Assembly: GCA_014529385.2 (NCBI GenBank)
Contig: CM043960.1
Coordinates: 40,534,781-40,598,780, forward strand
DNA length: 64,000 nucleotides
Direction: 5' to 3'
Origin: Adiantum capillus-veneris
Taxonomy: Eukaryota; Streptophyta; Polypodiopsida; Polypodiales; Pteridaceae
Within the stretch, counting starts at the first letter, position 1. Every line of letters begins with the position of its first letter. The translations under genes were made by a program, and so were the position numbers. Of the stretch, positions 1 to 14,119 are shown piece by piece. The notes beneath the pieces are model-generated. The model worked only from the letters and a program-made list of their open reading frames with translations, did no database searches and had not been told where the DNA came from.

Positions 1-59
1 AATGATCAATTTAATATGAGAAAATCATTTAGGAGAATTAGATATTGATTATTATGACA
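1..59 (-). mobile_element. End of a family-A LTR (cut by the window edge)
   Basis: The first 59 bases match the 5' tip of the family-A LTR seen complete at 30605-32218 and 57838-59429. Read on the minus strand it starts TGTCATAATAATCAATATC. It interrupts the copia gag frame at position 60, so it is an LTR or element inserted there whose remainder lies left of the window. Confidence 0.75.
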
Positions 60-1022
60 AGACTCAACAATGGCTGCATTTTTAGTGGAACCACCCTCTT
101 TCTTCTTAGCCTCTTTGGCCTTCAACTTAGGACACGACTTGATCAAGTGATCATTGGCTTTACAATAATGGCAACGCATCTTCTTTTTGCCCTTATCACC
201 AGAATTGCCAGACGAAGTACTGCCAGCAGAAGCATTAGGAACATAATTTTTGCCACTCGCAGCAGAACCATAAGAAGTGGCTGCATTGCTGTTACCACCC
301 TTTCTTTGAGAAGCAATAAAAGCCTGTTCAACTGCATGCTGTCTAGTCCTGTTTTTTCTGGACAGTGACTCTTGCAACAACAATGTGCATAATGCATCAA
401 ACTTGACAACTTCTGGATTTCCTTGGGTCATAAGTCTCCAAGTACTAGCAAAAGTCTGGTAGGAATCTGGTAAGGCATCAAGAATAGTCTGCACAAGGGA
501 ACTGTCTGAAATGACTTCACCTGCAGAAATAAGCTGCTCATTGATATCCTTGACACTAGCAAGGAAAGTGTCCATATCATCTTCCTCATGCATAATCTTC
601 GACTCCGGCTCTTTACGCAGCAAAGCAATTTTAGCCTCATTGCGGCTTGCATAAAGACCTGCTAAAATATCCCAAGCTTGTTTTGCAGATTTTGCTGAAC
701 GGATGTGAGGAACAATGGTGCGCTTCACAGACAACGCAATCAATGCATGAGCCTACGCATCCTTAACATCCCAATGAGCTTGTTCTGTCGTAGGCAAAAC
801 AACTCTAACAGCTGCAATCCTTGCAGCGAGACCTGCAACATCCTCAACATCGCCTACATCCTCAGAACCAAGACGTACATCAATGCCCTGCACAATGTTC
901 CAGACACCCTTTGACACAAGAACATGTTGCATCATATAAGCCCACATAGTGTAGTTGTCCCCGTCCAACCTGTCCTCAGCAGCACATCTTGAACACATAT
1001 GTGTTGTTGTTGTCAGCCATGG
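60..1022 (-). pseudogene. Ty1/copia gag, broken
   Basis: This is the capsid part of a copia retrotransposon. The start ATG (MADNNNT) is at 1022. The N-terminal motif DGDNYTMWAYMM (DUF4219-like) is followed by the UBN2-type gag core and a CCHC zinc knuckle, CHYCKANDHLIKSC (C-X2-C-X4-H-X4-C), at about 135-180. Two faults are visible. A one-base shift soon after the start puts a TGA after MADNNNTYVFKMCC, and the downstream frame reads AAEDRLDG. A second break near 745-755 separates the N-terminal ORF (753-1121) from the main one (6-743). The frame ends at 60, where an LTR tip begins, so protease, integrase and RT are missing or outside the window. Confidence 0.85.
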
Positions 1023-1310
1023 TAAATGCTGCACCTGATGTGAAAACTGCCCGAAAATAGGAGAAACGGAGCGGGAACAACTTGTGCTATATAGCACAAA
1101 CCGTAGAAGACTATAAGGCACCTGTTATGCAGAAAACGACACTGACAGAAAACCTGCACAAAATGACGAAATAGCCTGTGTAGTACTGCCTGTGGTGGAA
1201 ACGGAGGCCGAAATACAATGCACGGGGCAAAAAACCTCCTAAAGAGGGAAAAAATGCCCCGGCGGTCCTAGTGTGTTCACACACATCACTACCACATGTA
1301 TATGGTAACA
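1023..1310 (-). other. Leader or possible LTR of the copia element
   Basis: This gene-free stretch lies upstream of the copia gag start. A minus-strand TGTTACCATATACATG at 1310 could be an LTR start, but I found no primer-binding site complementary to initiator tRNA-Met and no second LTR. The LTR reading is therefore only a possibility. Confidence 0.25.
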
Positions 1311-1328
1311 TCCCCCTCTTCCCTCCTT

Positions 1329-1556
1329 CACTTAGACTCTAGGACAAAACCCACTATACAACATGTATGAAGTTCACTTAGACTCTAGGACAAAACCCAC
1401 ACTTTACAACATGTATGAAGTTGCCTCAAAGAATAGAATGGATTTCTCGCTTGCATGGAGTTCTTCCCTCCTTCACTTAGACTCTAGGACAAAACCCACA
1501 CTTTACAACATGTATGAAGTTGCCACAAAGAATAGAATGGAGTTCTCGCTTGCATG
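1329..1556. repeat. 99-bp tandem repeat with a 46-bp partial unit
   Basis: The phrase CACTTAGACTCTAGGACAAA recurs at 1329, 1375 and 1474. The last two units are 99 bp apart and nearly identical through GAATAGAATGGA and TCTCGCTTGCATG. The first unit is cut to 46 bp. The short ORFs across it are by-products of the repeat. Confidence 0.85.
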
Positions 1557-1768
1557 TAGACGCATTCTTAGAGTAAATGCCTTCCATCACCGCCAGAACA
1601 CCAACAAATCCCTTTTCCACAATGATATGAGCTATAGCTTGGTAATTGTGCCCATCGAATCCATGTGAATCAATTGCTGTCTCCAAGCCAGTCTCAACTT
1701 GATGAAGTCAATTCCTTAGCCACACACTAGCCGATTGCTTCCATGACAATCTATTTGTTGCAGCTATT

Positions 1769-1823
<55 letters not shown>

Positions 1824-2124
1824 ACACACACACGCACACACCTAGAAGTAAGGGTGAGCCACCACAAATGTGATACACATCTTCCCAATCTAAGTCCTCA
1901 AAGCTTTTAGGCAAGTCCCCAACTACCAGAGCAAAGCAATGGCCTACAAAGTACTTGTGTGCTTCTTCCTTCCCAAAGCAGCCAACTCCAAAGGCATGCC
2001 ACTGGCTGGGGTTGAACATGTCCTTGAGCCAGTGTCTGAAGCAATCATCAGAGCTGCACATGATGAGATATGCCCTACGATCTTGTTTTACAAGAGAGAG
2101 GAAACAACCGGCAAGCATCGTCAT
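1545..2124 (-). pseudogene. P-loop ATPase-like gene fragment, two exon-like pieces
   Basis: The upstream piece (about 2124-1833) reads QDRRAYLIMCSSDDCFRHWL, then FGKEEAHKYFVG and LPKSFEDLDWEDVYHICGGSPLLL. This layout resembles the C-terminal half of the archaeal-type/STAND P-loop ATPases found in plants (sensor-like strand, KEEA..Y helix, GG.PLLL). A donor-like G|GTGTGTGCG follows SPLLL, then a (TG)n tract, then a second piece (about 1705-1560) reading LETAIDSHGFDGHNYQAIAH and VEKGFVGVLAVMEGIYSKN in another frame. The Walker A half is absent and a stop lies before the second piece, so this looks like a decayed fragment. The family assignment comes from motif style only. Confidence 0.4.
1771..1838. 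repeat. (CA)n microsatellite
   Basis: About 24 CA units followed by a degenerate CACACG tail. It sits in the intron-like gap of the ATPase-like fragment. Confidence 0.95.
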
Positions 2125-3237
2125 GTCTGCAATGTCACAGGTTTTGAGCTTGTCTATTTCATACTGTTTTCGCTGCTTTTCATTGCGCTACTGCTCGTTT
2201 TATTTTGTTTATTTTCTGATGCCATGTGGCCGTTTGTGGGCTCAAAGAGCCGTAAAAGGACCTTCGGCTTACCAAGTAAAAAAGATGTGTGACTTTTTGC
2301 ATTTCTCCTTTGGCTTATTTTAGTAAAAGGATTTCAATGTGCACGATGATGCTATTTTATGGTCAGGTAGAAAAGAAGGAGAGCATGTGAGGAAATGGCA
2401 AGGGATGATGAAGATGGTGCATAATGGGTTGATCTCCCCCATCACTCTTCTTCTCCACTAGCAATATTAGTGAAAATGGAGTTGTCCCTTCATCCCTCCT
2501 CACCACAAATGGCTTCTCGCATGCAAGAAAATGTGTGCTTTTCTTGCCCATTGAAATAGTCGTGCATGTATTTCATCCGCATGAAGAAAGCTATTGTGGA
2601 GAGTGCCTCTCTTTGTGAGAGTGAAGGGGGAAGCCATGATAGCAAGCTCTCAAAACAAGCTTATGGTGTATCACCACTCAACCATCCTACCGAACCAACT
2701 TTCTGTAAAAGCTAAATAGAAATAGGATCTCTCTTTTTCACCCTCGCCTACCCAAGAGCCTTCCGGCATAGGACAAATCTTGTCTTGATAAGCTCGCTTG
2801 ACACCCTTCCCAAAGCTGAATTACCTAAGCCTTTGAGGCTAATTGAACCTCTTCGAGGTGGTGTTGGCTGACCACCCCCACCTCAAACAACAGATTTCCT
2901 TTCTGATGCGCGTGAACATGAGGAGTTGGATAGTAAAGCCTTCAGATTACGAGTTACCCGTGCGTGTGCGGGGTACCTAAGTTGTCATTGACACCAAGAA
3001 GTAACGGTAGGTAAAGCATGGTGAGATGGGCCTTAGAAAATGACTTTACTATGAGGATCTTAGTAAACTTTTTACTGTCTAGAAAAAAACAACTTCACTC
3101 TTTTGGCATCTTGCAAGCAGACCTTATGTGACCTTGAGAATGTGCAGGCTTAGTGTTGCCTCCACTTGTCTTTATTATGATTTGCGTCTTGCTTTTCCCT
3201 CCCTCGGTGAGCAATTTAGAATTTTGAAGGGCCTCAT
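2125..3237. other. Unassigned intergenic sequence before the MTP gene
   Basis: No ORF here resembles a known protein, and I saw no clear repeat. It should include the promoter and 5' UTR of the MTP gene, but I could not place a convincing TATA box. Confidence 0.5.
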
Positions 3238-3270
3238 TTGAATGCAGGCCCCCTCCTCCTGGGAGCTCTA

Positions 3271-6504
<3,234 letters not shown>

Positions 6505-7100
6505 CATATGTACTTTAACAAATTGATGTACCCTCTGCCAGATTAATTCGATTCATTGCTTGAGTGCTGTTTGCAATCAATTGCATTTGGGGCTACCTGC
6601 ACTCCACATGCCTAATTTGGTTGCAGGACTTTGATCTGACATGGAAGATTTTCTATCCGGTCAATCGGCTTACAGAAGAAATTTATAATATCTGTGGCAA
6701 ATTGCTTGTCAAGGTGGTGGTTATATCTGCTTTTGTTGTTGAGCAGATACCCGCTTCAGGTCGCTTAATTTCAAGTTCTGTCAAACGTTGCATTGTTTGT
6801 TTTGAATCATTGATAGTGTAAGAAACCTAATGATGAAAAAAAGGTCTCTTAGATGCATTTTGATTGTTGATTATCTCCTCATTCAAGCTTAACTGCCTTA
6901 GTGATAAAGAGGGACGAATGGTGCAGAAATTGTCTTATAGTCCATGTTGAAGAGAGTAAAGTTGGCATTATTTTCTGCCAGTATTATGCGCAACTATCTT
7001 GGTCTTGAGGCCTAGGCATGTCATAAGGAGTTTGAGGTCAAGACTATCATGGTGCACAAGAAGTTTTGGACAAATTCTTACAATAATTCCCACAATGTGA
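6505..7100. other. 3' flank of the MTP gene
   Basis: Probable 3' UTR and spacer. A short ORF at 6564-6821 (WKIFYPVNRLTEEIYNICGK) follows an acceptor-like GGTTGCAG and could be an alternative last exon spliced from the GTATGT at about 6488, but it has no recognisable domain. Confidence 0.35.
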
Positions 7101-7107
7101 GTTACCT

Positions 7108-7272
7108 CAACATCATGAACTTTTGTGAGAGAGGCACCGCATACCTAGCTACGTACGTTTGGGGGCAGGGACCGCCAGCCCGATGGGGGGGGGGGGGGGG
7201 GGTTATGGTCCCTTGCCCCCAATCGTACCTAGCTAGACATGCTATGCCTCTCGAACAGAAGCTCATGATGTT
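7108..7272. repeat. Foldback (MITE-like) repeat with a poly-G centre
   Basis: Two arms of about 65 bases are imperfect reverse complements. The left arm runs AACATCATGAACTTTTGT to TTTGGGGGCAGGGACC. The right arm runs from GGTCCCTTGCCCCCAAT to CATGATGTT. The loop contains a run of about 17 G. The whole can form a long hairpin, as expected of a foldback element remnant. The exact ends and any target duplication are unclear. Confidence 0.7.
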
Positions 7273-7329
7273 ATGCGTTGTATCCATTTTCATACATGAG
7301 AAAATCTCTAAATCTTTGTGTGGTGTAGG

Positions 7330-7422
7330 GAATGGCCGCCTATTGACCATTCCAGTTAATCATGGGCAATCGGTGGAGGCCGGGAGCCCAGATTATGGGA
7401 ACGGCCAATAGGCGACCATTCC
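7330..7422. repeat. Second inverted repeat
   Basis: GGGAATGGCCGCCTATTGAC at 7330 is the reverse complement, with a few mismatches, of the segment containing GGAACGGCCAATAGGCGACC ending near 7422. The arms are about 26 bases and are separated by about 40. It may be the outer part of the same foldback element. Confidence 0.6.
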
Positions 7423-7435
7423 TGGCCGTCAAAGT

Positions 7436-7888
7436 CTAGGGTCGGGGGCAGCAGACCATGGCCGTACATCTATGAGACATTCCATCGTGGAATCTGTGGA
7501 TGATTGAAACCTCAGCGTCCGTAATGCAATTGTCCGACAGCCAATCACTGTTATCCAAATCAGCACTCAGAATCTGTAATCTATGTAGTTGTGCCGCCTG
7601 TGTCGTCTGTGTATGCTGCATGACAACATGAATTTGTGCAGTTTGTGCTTTGCCATACACGTGTAAACTCCTTACTGGCCCCCACTCCCCTGTATTTGAC
7701 GGTTCAAGAAAAACCGGCCATAAAAAGACTAACGAGTTAGAAGGACCTAAGATTTTATATATATCTCGCACTTGAATACTCATGCCTTCTTTTCCTTTTA
7801 CCTCATGCATCATTCTCTTGTGGGTGCAGATTATTGACTTAAGCTCTACAAGGCTACACTCCTCAAAGAGGCTGTAGGGACTCGTCAC
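7436..7888 (-). CDS. Hypothetical ORF, 150 codons
   Basis: An open frame with no family I recognise. It has an even composition with a short Gln/Thr-rich part (QHTQTTQAAQLHRLQ) and no signal peptide, membrane segment or zinc motif. It begins right beside the inverted repeats, so it may be transposon-derived or a chance ORF. The codon pattern gives no strong reason to call it a gene. Confidence 0.2.
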   Translation of the reverse strand: MTSPYSLFEECSLVELKSIICTHKRMMHEVKGKEGMSIQVRDIYKILGPSNSLVFLWPVFLEPSNTGEWGPVRSLHVYGKAQTAQIHVVMQHTQTTQAAQLHRLQILSADLDNSDWLSDNCITDAEVSIIHRFHDGMSHRCTAMVCCPRP

Positions 7889-8761
7889 ATCCTATGTAGG
7901 AAAACATCCACAATGGCAGCCTTAGGTATTTAAGTTGATTCCACAACTCCTAGGCTTCATACGTGCTATATCCCACTAAGGCTAATTGCCAATGAGTAGT
8001 AAATTTCACATTAATTTTGTCATAATTGTTGCATTGGTTGTCTTCGAGCAAAATTGAGTAAAATGTGTAGTCGCTTCATACGCATTGTGAATAATGAACT
8101 CCAATAAAATACATCTACTCAAAATTCAAAGACTTGAATGATGCAATAAAAAGCACGTACACCTCACATATGAATTGTTAGATACGAAGATAAAGAAGCA
8201 CAAAGGAGGTTGTAGGTGGTGGCCTTGGTTGGTGCCAGTGCAGTTATTGGAACTTGGCAATATTCAGATACGTTATCATCGTAATTGTTGAGTGTACAAT
8301 CAACCAGACCTGGTTTCGGGTACATATAAGTAGGACCCATTACTTTATTTTGTGGGTTAGTCATTATGTGGTCTAGAGCTTACCCTTTCGTAATTGATGA
8401 GCTTTTGCTCTAAGCATCATTGAGCTTTCCAATAGCTTTATCTAGTGCCAGTTGTACAATTTTCAATATTTGAATACATATCTATTCGAGTCTCTTGTTC
8501 TCTTAATTCCATTAAGTCTTTGTTTGGTTTGTGTGCTATCTTAATTTTGAACTTGAAACATGAACATCTGATCTGATTTGATTAACTCCAAAACTCTAAT
8601 ATGGAACAACTACTAGAAGTGACTAGTTCATTCCATTTTGGCGATCACAGTGGTGAGTCAATGTTTTTGATAGGGAATCTATCTCCTAGTTAGAGTTTGG
8701 AGCTAGTTGAATTTTAATATTATCGCCCTAAAGAGTAGGACGGGGAAGGGGATCGAGTACA
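7889..8761. other. Unassigned AT-rich sequence
   Basis: No ORF with recognisable content, no microsatellite and no LTR match to the families in this window. The right part could be the leader of the gypsy gag that follows. Confidence 0.4.
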
Positions 8762-10340
8762 ATGTTCATGAAGGAGCAGGACCACATTAGTCTAGTGGTT
8801 GAGGAGTTGGAGCGAGGCTTTGATAGTGAACCTAACCTTGGGAAGGATACAGATGCTAACCCCGACCAAAGGGAGATTGAGGGACATGGGGTGTCCAATA
8901 CACAACTTAGTCAAGGAGAGGACATTCGGAGAGAGTTGAGAAATGCTCTTGATCCCACGGGTCTCAAAAGGCAAATAAAGACAAAGGAAAAGATTAGACT
9001 GATGGAAGTGAAAGGAGTTGATGGAGTCGCAAAGCACCACACAGGAAATTTGGAAGGAAGAATGTCGCAGAAATTGATGATCAATACGACGACAAGTGGG
9101 ACGCGAATATTGATTATTACATCAAGCAAAAATCGATCTCGAAGGAGAAATCCAGACACATCGATCATGACTCACACCATCATAGAACCAGACACACCGA
9201 GTGCTCCATTGATATGAAGATTGCTTTTCTTATATTCAAGGAGAAATCCAGACACATCGATCATGAGTCACATGATTATAGAACCAAACACACTGAGTGC
9301 TCCATTGAAATGAAGATTGCTTTTCTTATATTCAAGGGTGAAAAGAAGGATGATCTTGATGTTCACACACAAGCATTCGAGCAATACAACGAGTTGAAAG
9401 ACATTGATGAGGACAAGTGGGGAGAATACTTTCCACAAACCTTGAAGAATGTGGTATGGAAGTGGTATTACCACTACCTTGCAAGCTTGAAATGTACAGT
9501 AAGCTTATAAAAACATTTTGTCTAGAATATACCGACAATAGAGGTGATGAAGATATCTTGTGTGAGCTAAATAAGATTAAGCAAAGTAAGCTCTCAGTCC
9601 AAAGTCATGTGGAGAAAATCAAAGAGCTTACTAGGAAATTGAATGAGCATCCTTCAGAGAAAAGGATGCGAGCTTGGTTTCTTAGCGGCTTTTGAAGCAA
9701 AAAGCTTAGGGAACAAGATGTCCCCAACATTGACAAAGAAGTTCAATGATATGGTACAAAGAGCATTGAAACTAGAGTAACATGCCAAAAAGGAGAAGTC
9801 CCACAAGAAGTGAAGAGACTTAAGTGAAAGTGAGATGTCGATTGAAGAGTTGGAGTCCAACTCTAGCTCCAGTTCGTCTGATAGAGAGTGAGATAATCAG
9901 GTCAAAGGGGAAAAGAAAGAATAATGGACAAGAAAGATTGAGGCGATGTTTAAATAGATTGCAAAAATATTTAAGATCAAACCTTCAATCGGCAAGGGAG
10001 AGACTTGATACTGGAATTGCAAATCCAAAGATCCCAAGTTTTACAAGTGTTGTTAATGTACTTATTGTTGCAAGGCATTGGGCTATGTATAGAACAATTG
10101 TAAAATCAAGATACATCGTTACAAAAAGAGAAAGGATCTATTAGTGATTGCATTAACGAACCTAGAGATGCCAAAGACGGAGCATCTGGTACCAAGGAAA
10201 ACGAGGCCAATACCAAATCTGTGCTAGGAAGACAATATCAGGGCACCATTGGTCGAGGGCGAGGTAGAGCTGACTTCGGAAGGAGGAATTTTAGCTGCAA
10301 CACTTGCGAAAAGTATGGGCATTTCACAGCCCAGTGTCGT
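8762..10340 (+). pseudogene. Gypsy gag (family F), degenerate and cut off
   Basis: A capsid-nucleocapsid precursor of a Ty3/gypsy element. The core reads DVHTQAFEQYNELKDIDEDK, YFPQTLKNVVWKWYYHY and CELNKIKQSKLSVQSHVEKI, and then PSEKRMRAWFLSGF (about 9214-9693). A zinc knuckle CNTCEKYGHFTAQC (C-X2-C-X4-H-X4-C) follows a RGRGRADFGR basic stretch at 10296-10337. Frameshifts and stops at about 9215, 9507, 9693 and 9810 break it. Homology ends just after the knuckle at about 10340, where unrelated sequence starts. Element B was probably inserted there, with the rest of F beyond the right window edge. Confidence 0.75.
9145..9336 (+). repeat. 96-bp in-frame tandem duplication inside family-F gag
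   Basis: GAGAAATCCAGACACATCGA recurs at 9145 and 9241 and the two 96-bp units match throughout, ending in ATGAAGATTGCTTTTCTTAT. Ninety-six bases is 32 codons, so the duplication itself keeps the frame. Confidence 0.9.
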
Positions 10341-10722
10341 ATTGCATGGGGCTTGTTGTGCTGCACCGTGTGAGAGCCACTAAAGCTGCAAACAAACAAC
10401 CCGTGTGCGAGGAAGCTCACGAACGCAAATGGTGTGTCACTCATCTCTGTCTTTCTATTGTTGCAAGAATCTTGTACTACCGTGAAGAGGGAGCCCGCCG
10501 TCGCCGCTGCTCAACCGCCTCACTGCTGCTGTAAGGTCTCTCGCTCACCCTTGCTTGCACACACACGCTCTCAAACACTCACACACAACAAGAGTCTACG
10601 CTGCAAAGAAGGAGAGCAAGCAAACCATACATTCAAAAATAAGAGAAAAGTTAGGGTTACAAGCCCTTATGTAAGTCGTCCCAACCACACTTGGGCGCCC
10701 ACACTTGACCGACAATTAATAT

Positions 10723-10723
<1 letters not shown>

Positions 10724-10763
<40 letters not shown>
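10724..10763. repeat. (CT)20 microsatellite
   Basis: Uninterrupted CT run. The SLSLSL ORF across it is an artefact. Confidence 0.95.
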
Positions 10764-10766
<3 letters not shown>

Positions 10767-12654
10767 CTAAATATGGCATGCACCTATCATCGGAGATCAC
10801 CCATGAATACATGTGTGGAGCCAACAAGCCCGGCCCATAGCTCCATAATAATAACGAGGATAACCAAAGTTAACATGCCCCCCTTCCTGATGTAAATTTC
10901 GACCTTGGAATTTAGGAAGGTGTGTTCAAAAAGTAGGAACTTGGTGGGTCCACTCGGATGGATCTCATAGTAGTTAAACATCTTGATGAGAGTAGTGACC
11001 CATGGACGTGCTCTCAATCAAGAAGTTTAATACTACAAGAGGCTGCAATGGTCCTCTGTAAGAGCTCGGCTCTTTAGCTTCACTCGAACACTGCAAAATC
11101 AACCAAAAATGGCACAGTCACTGCATTCTCATAAGAACATGGATAATTAGAATCATATGCAATGAACAACCACATAGAATGATTGGTAACAGAATATTAA
11201 ACAATTTGTTGAATAGTAAACATTAAATGTAATATAATCAAACACATAAGTACTTCTAAAGGTCAACAAATCAAAAGGTATAGGGTCGCTAGTTTAAATG
11301 TAAATAGGTACTAAAGATCAACTATTAACGCCATGGGCAAGCTTCTTGATTCTCTATGGTCAATTAAGCTGTTTAATCGCGAGAGCACATTGTTTCAGGT
11401 CCCAAGGCTAACGAGAGGCTATACCTAGAAGATCGTCTAGTAAAGATACAATAAAAGAAATCGCACATAAAATCATCTCCTGAATTATTTCCTTTGTTCG
11501 ACCCCCCAAATTGTTTATGATATATACTTTGTTTCCACGTAGAGCCTTCATTGATCTTTTGGGCTCTCTTTTGTTCACATTGATTCAAAGTCTTTTGACG
11601 TGTGTGCTTATTTTGTATGCTTGGAGATTTTTGCTTCTCAAGGAAAAGCGCCTACAGTGGGAACCTCTAGGGCTCTAGTACCATAGGCAATACATGTGAG
11701 TAAAGTACCAAACCAAATCGGTATTTCTCTTCCAGCTTAATTTTTTACATTGTTGGCACTTTTGCTTTTTGTTTTTTTGTTGTTTTCTTTCATTGCATTT
11801 CCATTTTGTAACTTTGGGGGATCATTTTAACATTCTTACCCTCCATAGGCTCATCACAATAGTCAAACTCCCATTATAATACTTAAGCTAAAGGTTAGGA
11901 GGAATTAAGCCCACTAGAAAGCACTAGCACACTGTACACCATGCTTCATAATATCGGATTAAGAGCCTAAGGTAGCCATTGAAAATTAGGAAGGCATATC
12001 TTATGGTATTAAGAGAATATCTCCAATGCACTACCTTGGTAAAACTAGCTTAGCTAGACTTCTTGAATAATAAACCTAGACAAGGGACTATGACATAAAA
12101 TTATATTGAATCTAATGTCTTATTCTAAGCAAATGTGTTGAACATTCTAGTACCAATCACGATTAAAGCAGAAAAAAATGGATGCTAGAAAAGACAACAA
12201 GCGATGAGAATGAACAAGAAACACTTTTTGTAATGGCTATCGTGCTCGATTTGATGAGTGGGATGGAAAAAGACAGCCTAATGTTTGAAAGCCCAACTAT
12301 TGTAATGCGTTCTTGTACACACTAGAAAACACTAGGAAATACCTCTATGGGCACATCAATGTGAAGAGGTACCAACCCTTATTGAACAAAATAAAAACAA
12401 CATGAAGATCCCTAACCTATCTATTTGCACCCCCTATAGGATCAAGGAAATAAGATGTTGTATAGATGGATTGACAGTCCTAAGTCTAAACCTCTATCCT
12501 CATCATTGTCAAGATAAATAAAGTCATTTTCAATGAAACCATGTGTCCCATCCGTGAAATCATGTAAATCTTCCTCATCATCAGATGCACAAAGGTTCAC
12601 TAAGAAGGTCACTAGGTGTGGATATTCATCTTGCTCAAAAGCATAAGTTTGTGC

Positions 12655-12740
12655 AATCGGAATGACGTTCTCTACTGAGTAGGGATCGGAACGACGTTCT
12701 CTACTGCAATTGGAACGACGTTCTCTACTGAGTAGGGATC
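12655..12740. repeat. Short tandem repeat of GACGTTCTCTACTG
   Basis: Three copies of GGAAYGACGTTCTCTACTG, alternately followed by AGTAGGGATC or CAATT. The spacing (29 and 24 bp) suggests local slippage. Confidence 0.8.
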
Positions 12741-13168
12741 ATGCGTGGTCAAGTGACGTATCAACCATTCTAATTCTGTAAAATTTTTCTCACACGCTAG
12801 TGATCTACTAAATCCCATTTAGAGGTAAGCATAGGGTAGACCATGTGAAACACTTGAAGAGTCCCTGTCACCCAAGGTAGGAGTGGATGACTTTCGCGTA
12901 TTAGCCATATCTGTACATACATATAGATTTTGGTTAGTTCGCAGATATCATAAGAGCTGTGTCATTGTGCATAAAGTGTCATTAAGAGTTTTTGGTTATG
13001 GATCAGATTTTGTTGGTTCCAAGCTCTTTGTTTGGTAGCTCTTGCTCTTTTACTTTCTTTTTTGGTTTTAGTATAGTGCTATATATATACATTGCCTAAG
13101 ATTAGGAGGTTAAGAGGTCAGGGAGGAAGGTTAAGAGAGAAGCAAGCGAATAATGGATGTCAATAATA

Positions 13169-13186
13169 CTTCCCCCCTCCTTCCTT
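13169..13186 (-). other. Polypurine tract of element B
   Basis: The minus strand reads AAGGAAGGAGGGGGGAAG, a typical plus-strand primer for gypsy reverse transcription. It lies between the end of the B pol frame (13351) and the candidate LTR start at 13162. Confidence 0.55.
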
Positions 13187-13350
13187 GGGTAGATCATACC
13201 TTTTGGAAAGATGTCGTCACCCTTTGAAACCACTTATTCCAAGTTGTAATGGGTGAAGACTTTGACCAATAGATTTCCGCCACCCTATGCGCTTCATCAA
13301 GTTGCAAGGGTGGTAAGCTACTCTCCCATGATCTTACTTGTAACGTTGCT

Positions 13351-14119
13351 TTAGGTGGTGAACTTCTTGTTAATATCCTTGACTTTCATGATACTCTTGA
13401 GTAAGGACGACTTTCCTAAATGACACCACACTCCATAGGATAATAAATTATGTTTAGATCTTGTGTCCAATAAAGCGTTATATAGAACTTTCCCATATGT
13501 GCTATTTAACTCGATGGGGTATCGTGAAGGTCGGTCAGAATCTACCAAATCGTCCTTTGATCTAACTTGAAATGCATGTGTAACTCCAAGTTTGGCCTCT
13601 TGTTGGCACCTAATACGTTGTTGTCGCTCTTGAGCCTCGGCTTGAGCTTGTATCTTTTTCAATTCTGCTTGTGCCTTGGTTGCCTTATTTAGATGAATGT
13701 CATATAGCTCCTCTTGGCCTAAAAGATCATAGTATCTTTTAAATTTGCTCCCATTAAGAAATCCAATGGTTTCCACTCCATCAAGAGTTTCCACATGAAT
13801 GGTACCGTGTGGGGTGATTTCACATACTTTATATGGTCCTTTTCCCACATATTTCAACTTTTTCTTCTCATATGCACTTTATACATAAGAAATATCTCCC
13901 CAACCTTGATATCCTTGTTCTTTAAATGGCGATCAAACCATTTATTTCACCTATCTTTCTCCACAAGTGCATTTTGTACAGCCAATTGCCTCTCTTTATC
14001 TAACCCTCAAGGATATATAAACGCTCAACGAAAGGGTCACCATCCCAACCTTCTTGTGAAGATACTTGAAGACTAGAAATGAAAAACTCCCATGGTATGT
14101 TTGCTTCTTAGCCATATAC
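13351..14119 (-). pseudogene. Element B pol, end of integrase plus C-terminal extension
   Basis: The second half of the B integrase. Read leftward from 14119 it continues the frame that stops at 54051: TPFKMVY there joins G-stop-EANIPWEFF here, followed by SSLQVSSQEGWDGDPF, then KWFDRHLKNKDIKVGEIF and the C-terminal core KGPYKVCEITPHGTI. An unusual tail follows, with an AQAELKKIQAQAEAQERQQ helix and, at 13510-13400, YPIELNSTYGKVLYNALLDT then RSKHNLLSYGVWCHLG. That segment looks like the start of a retropepsin with DTG changed to DTR (13459-13467). Stops and at least one indel (about 13857) make it non-functional. Confidence 0.8.

Larger units (their letters stand above)
10341..13162 (-). mobile_element. 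Candidate 3' LTR region of element B
   Basis: About 2.8 kb without a recognisable gene lies between the broken F gag and the polypurine tract of element B. On the minus strand an LTR could start at 13162 (TGACATCCATTATTCGC), six bases after the tract. The left end is not defined, and the matching 5' LTR would lie beyond 64000, so the length is unproven. It holds a (CT)20 tract (10724-10763) and three short repeats of GACGTTCTCTACTG near 12660-12735. Confidence 0.35.

Noticed and set aside
1939-2323. Plus-strand ORFs of about 120 codons
   Set aside because: They mostly overlap the ATPase-like fragment on the other strand and have no recognisable motif.
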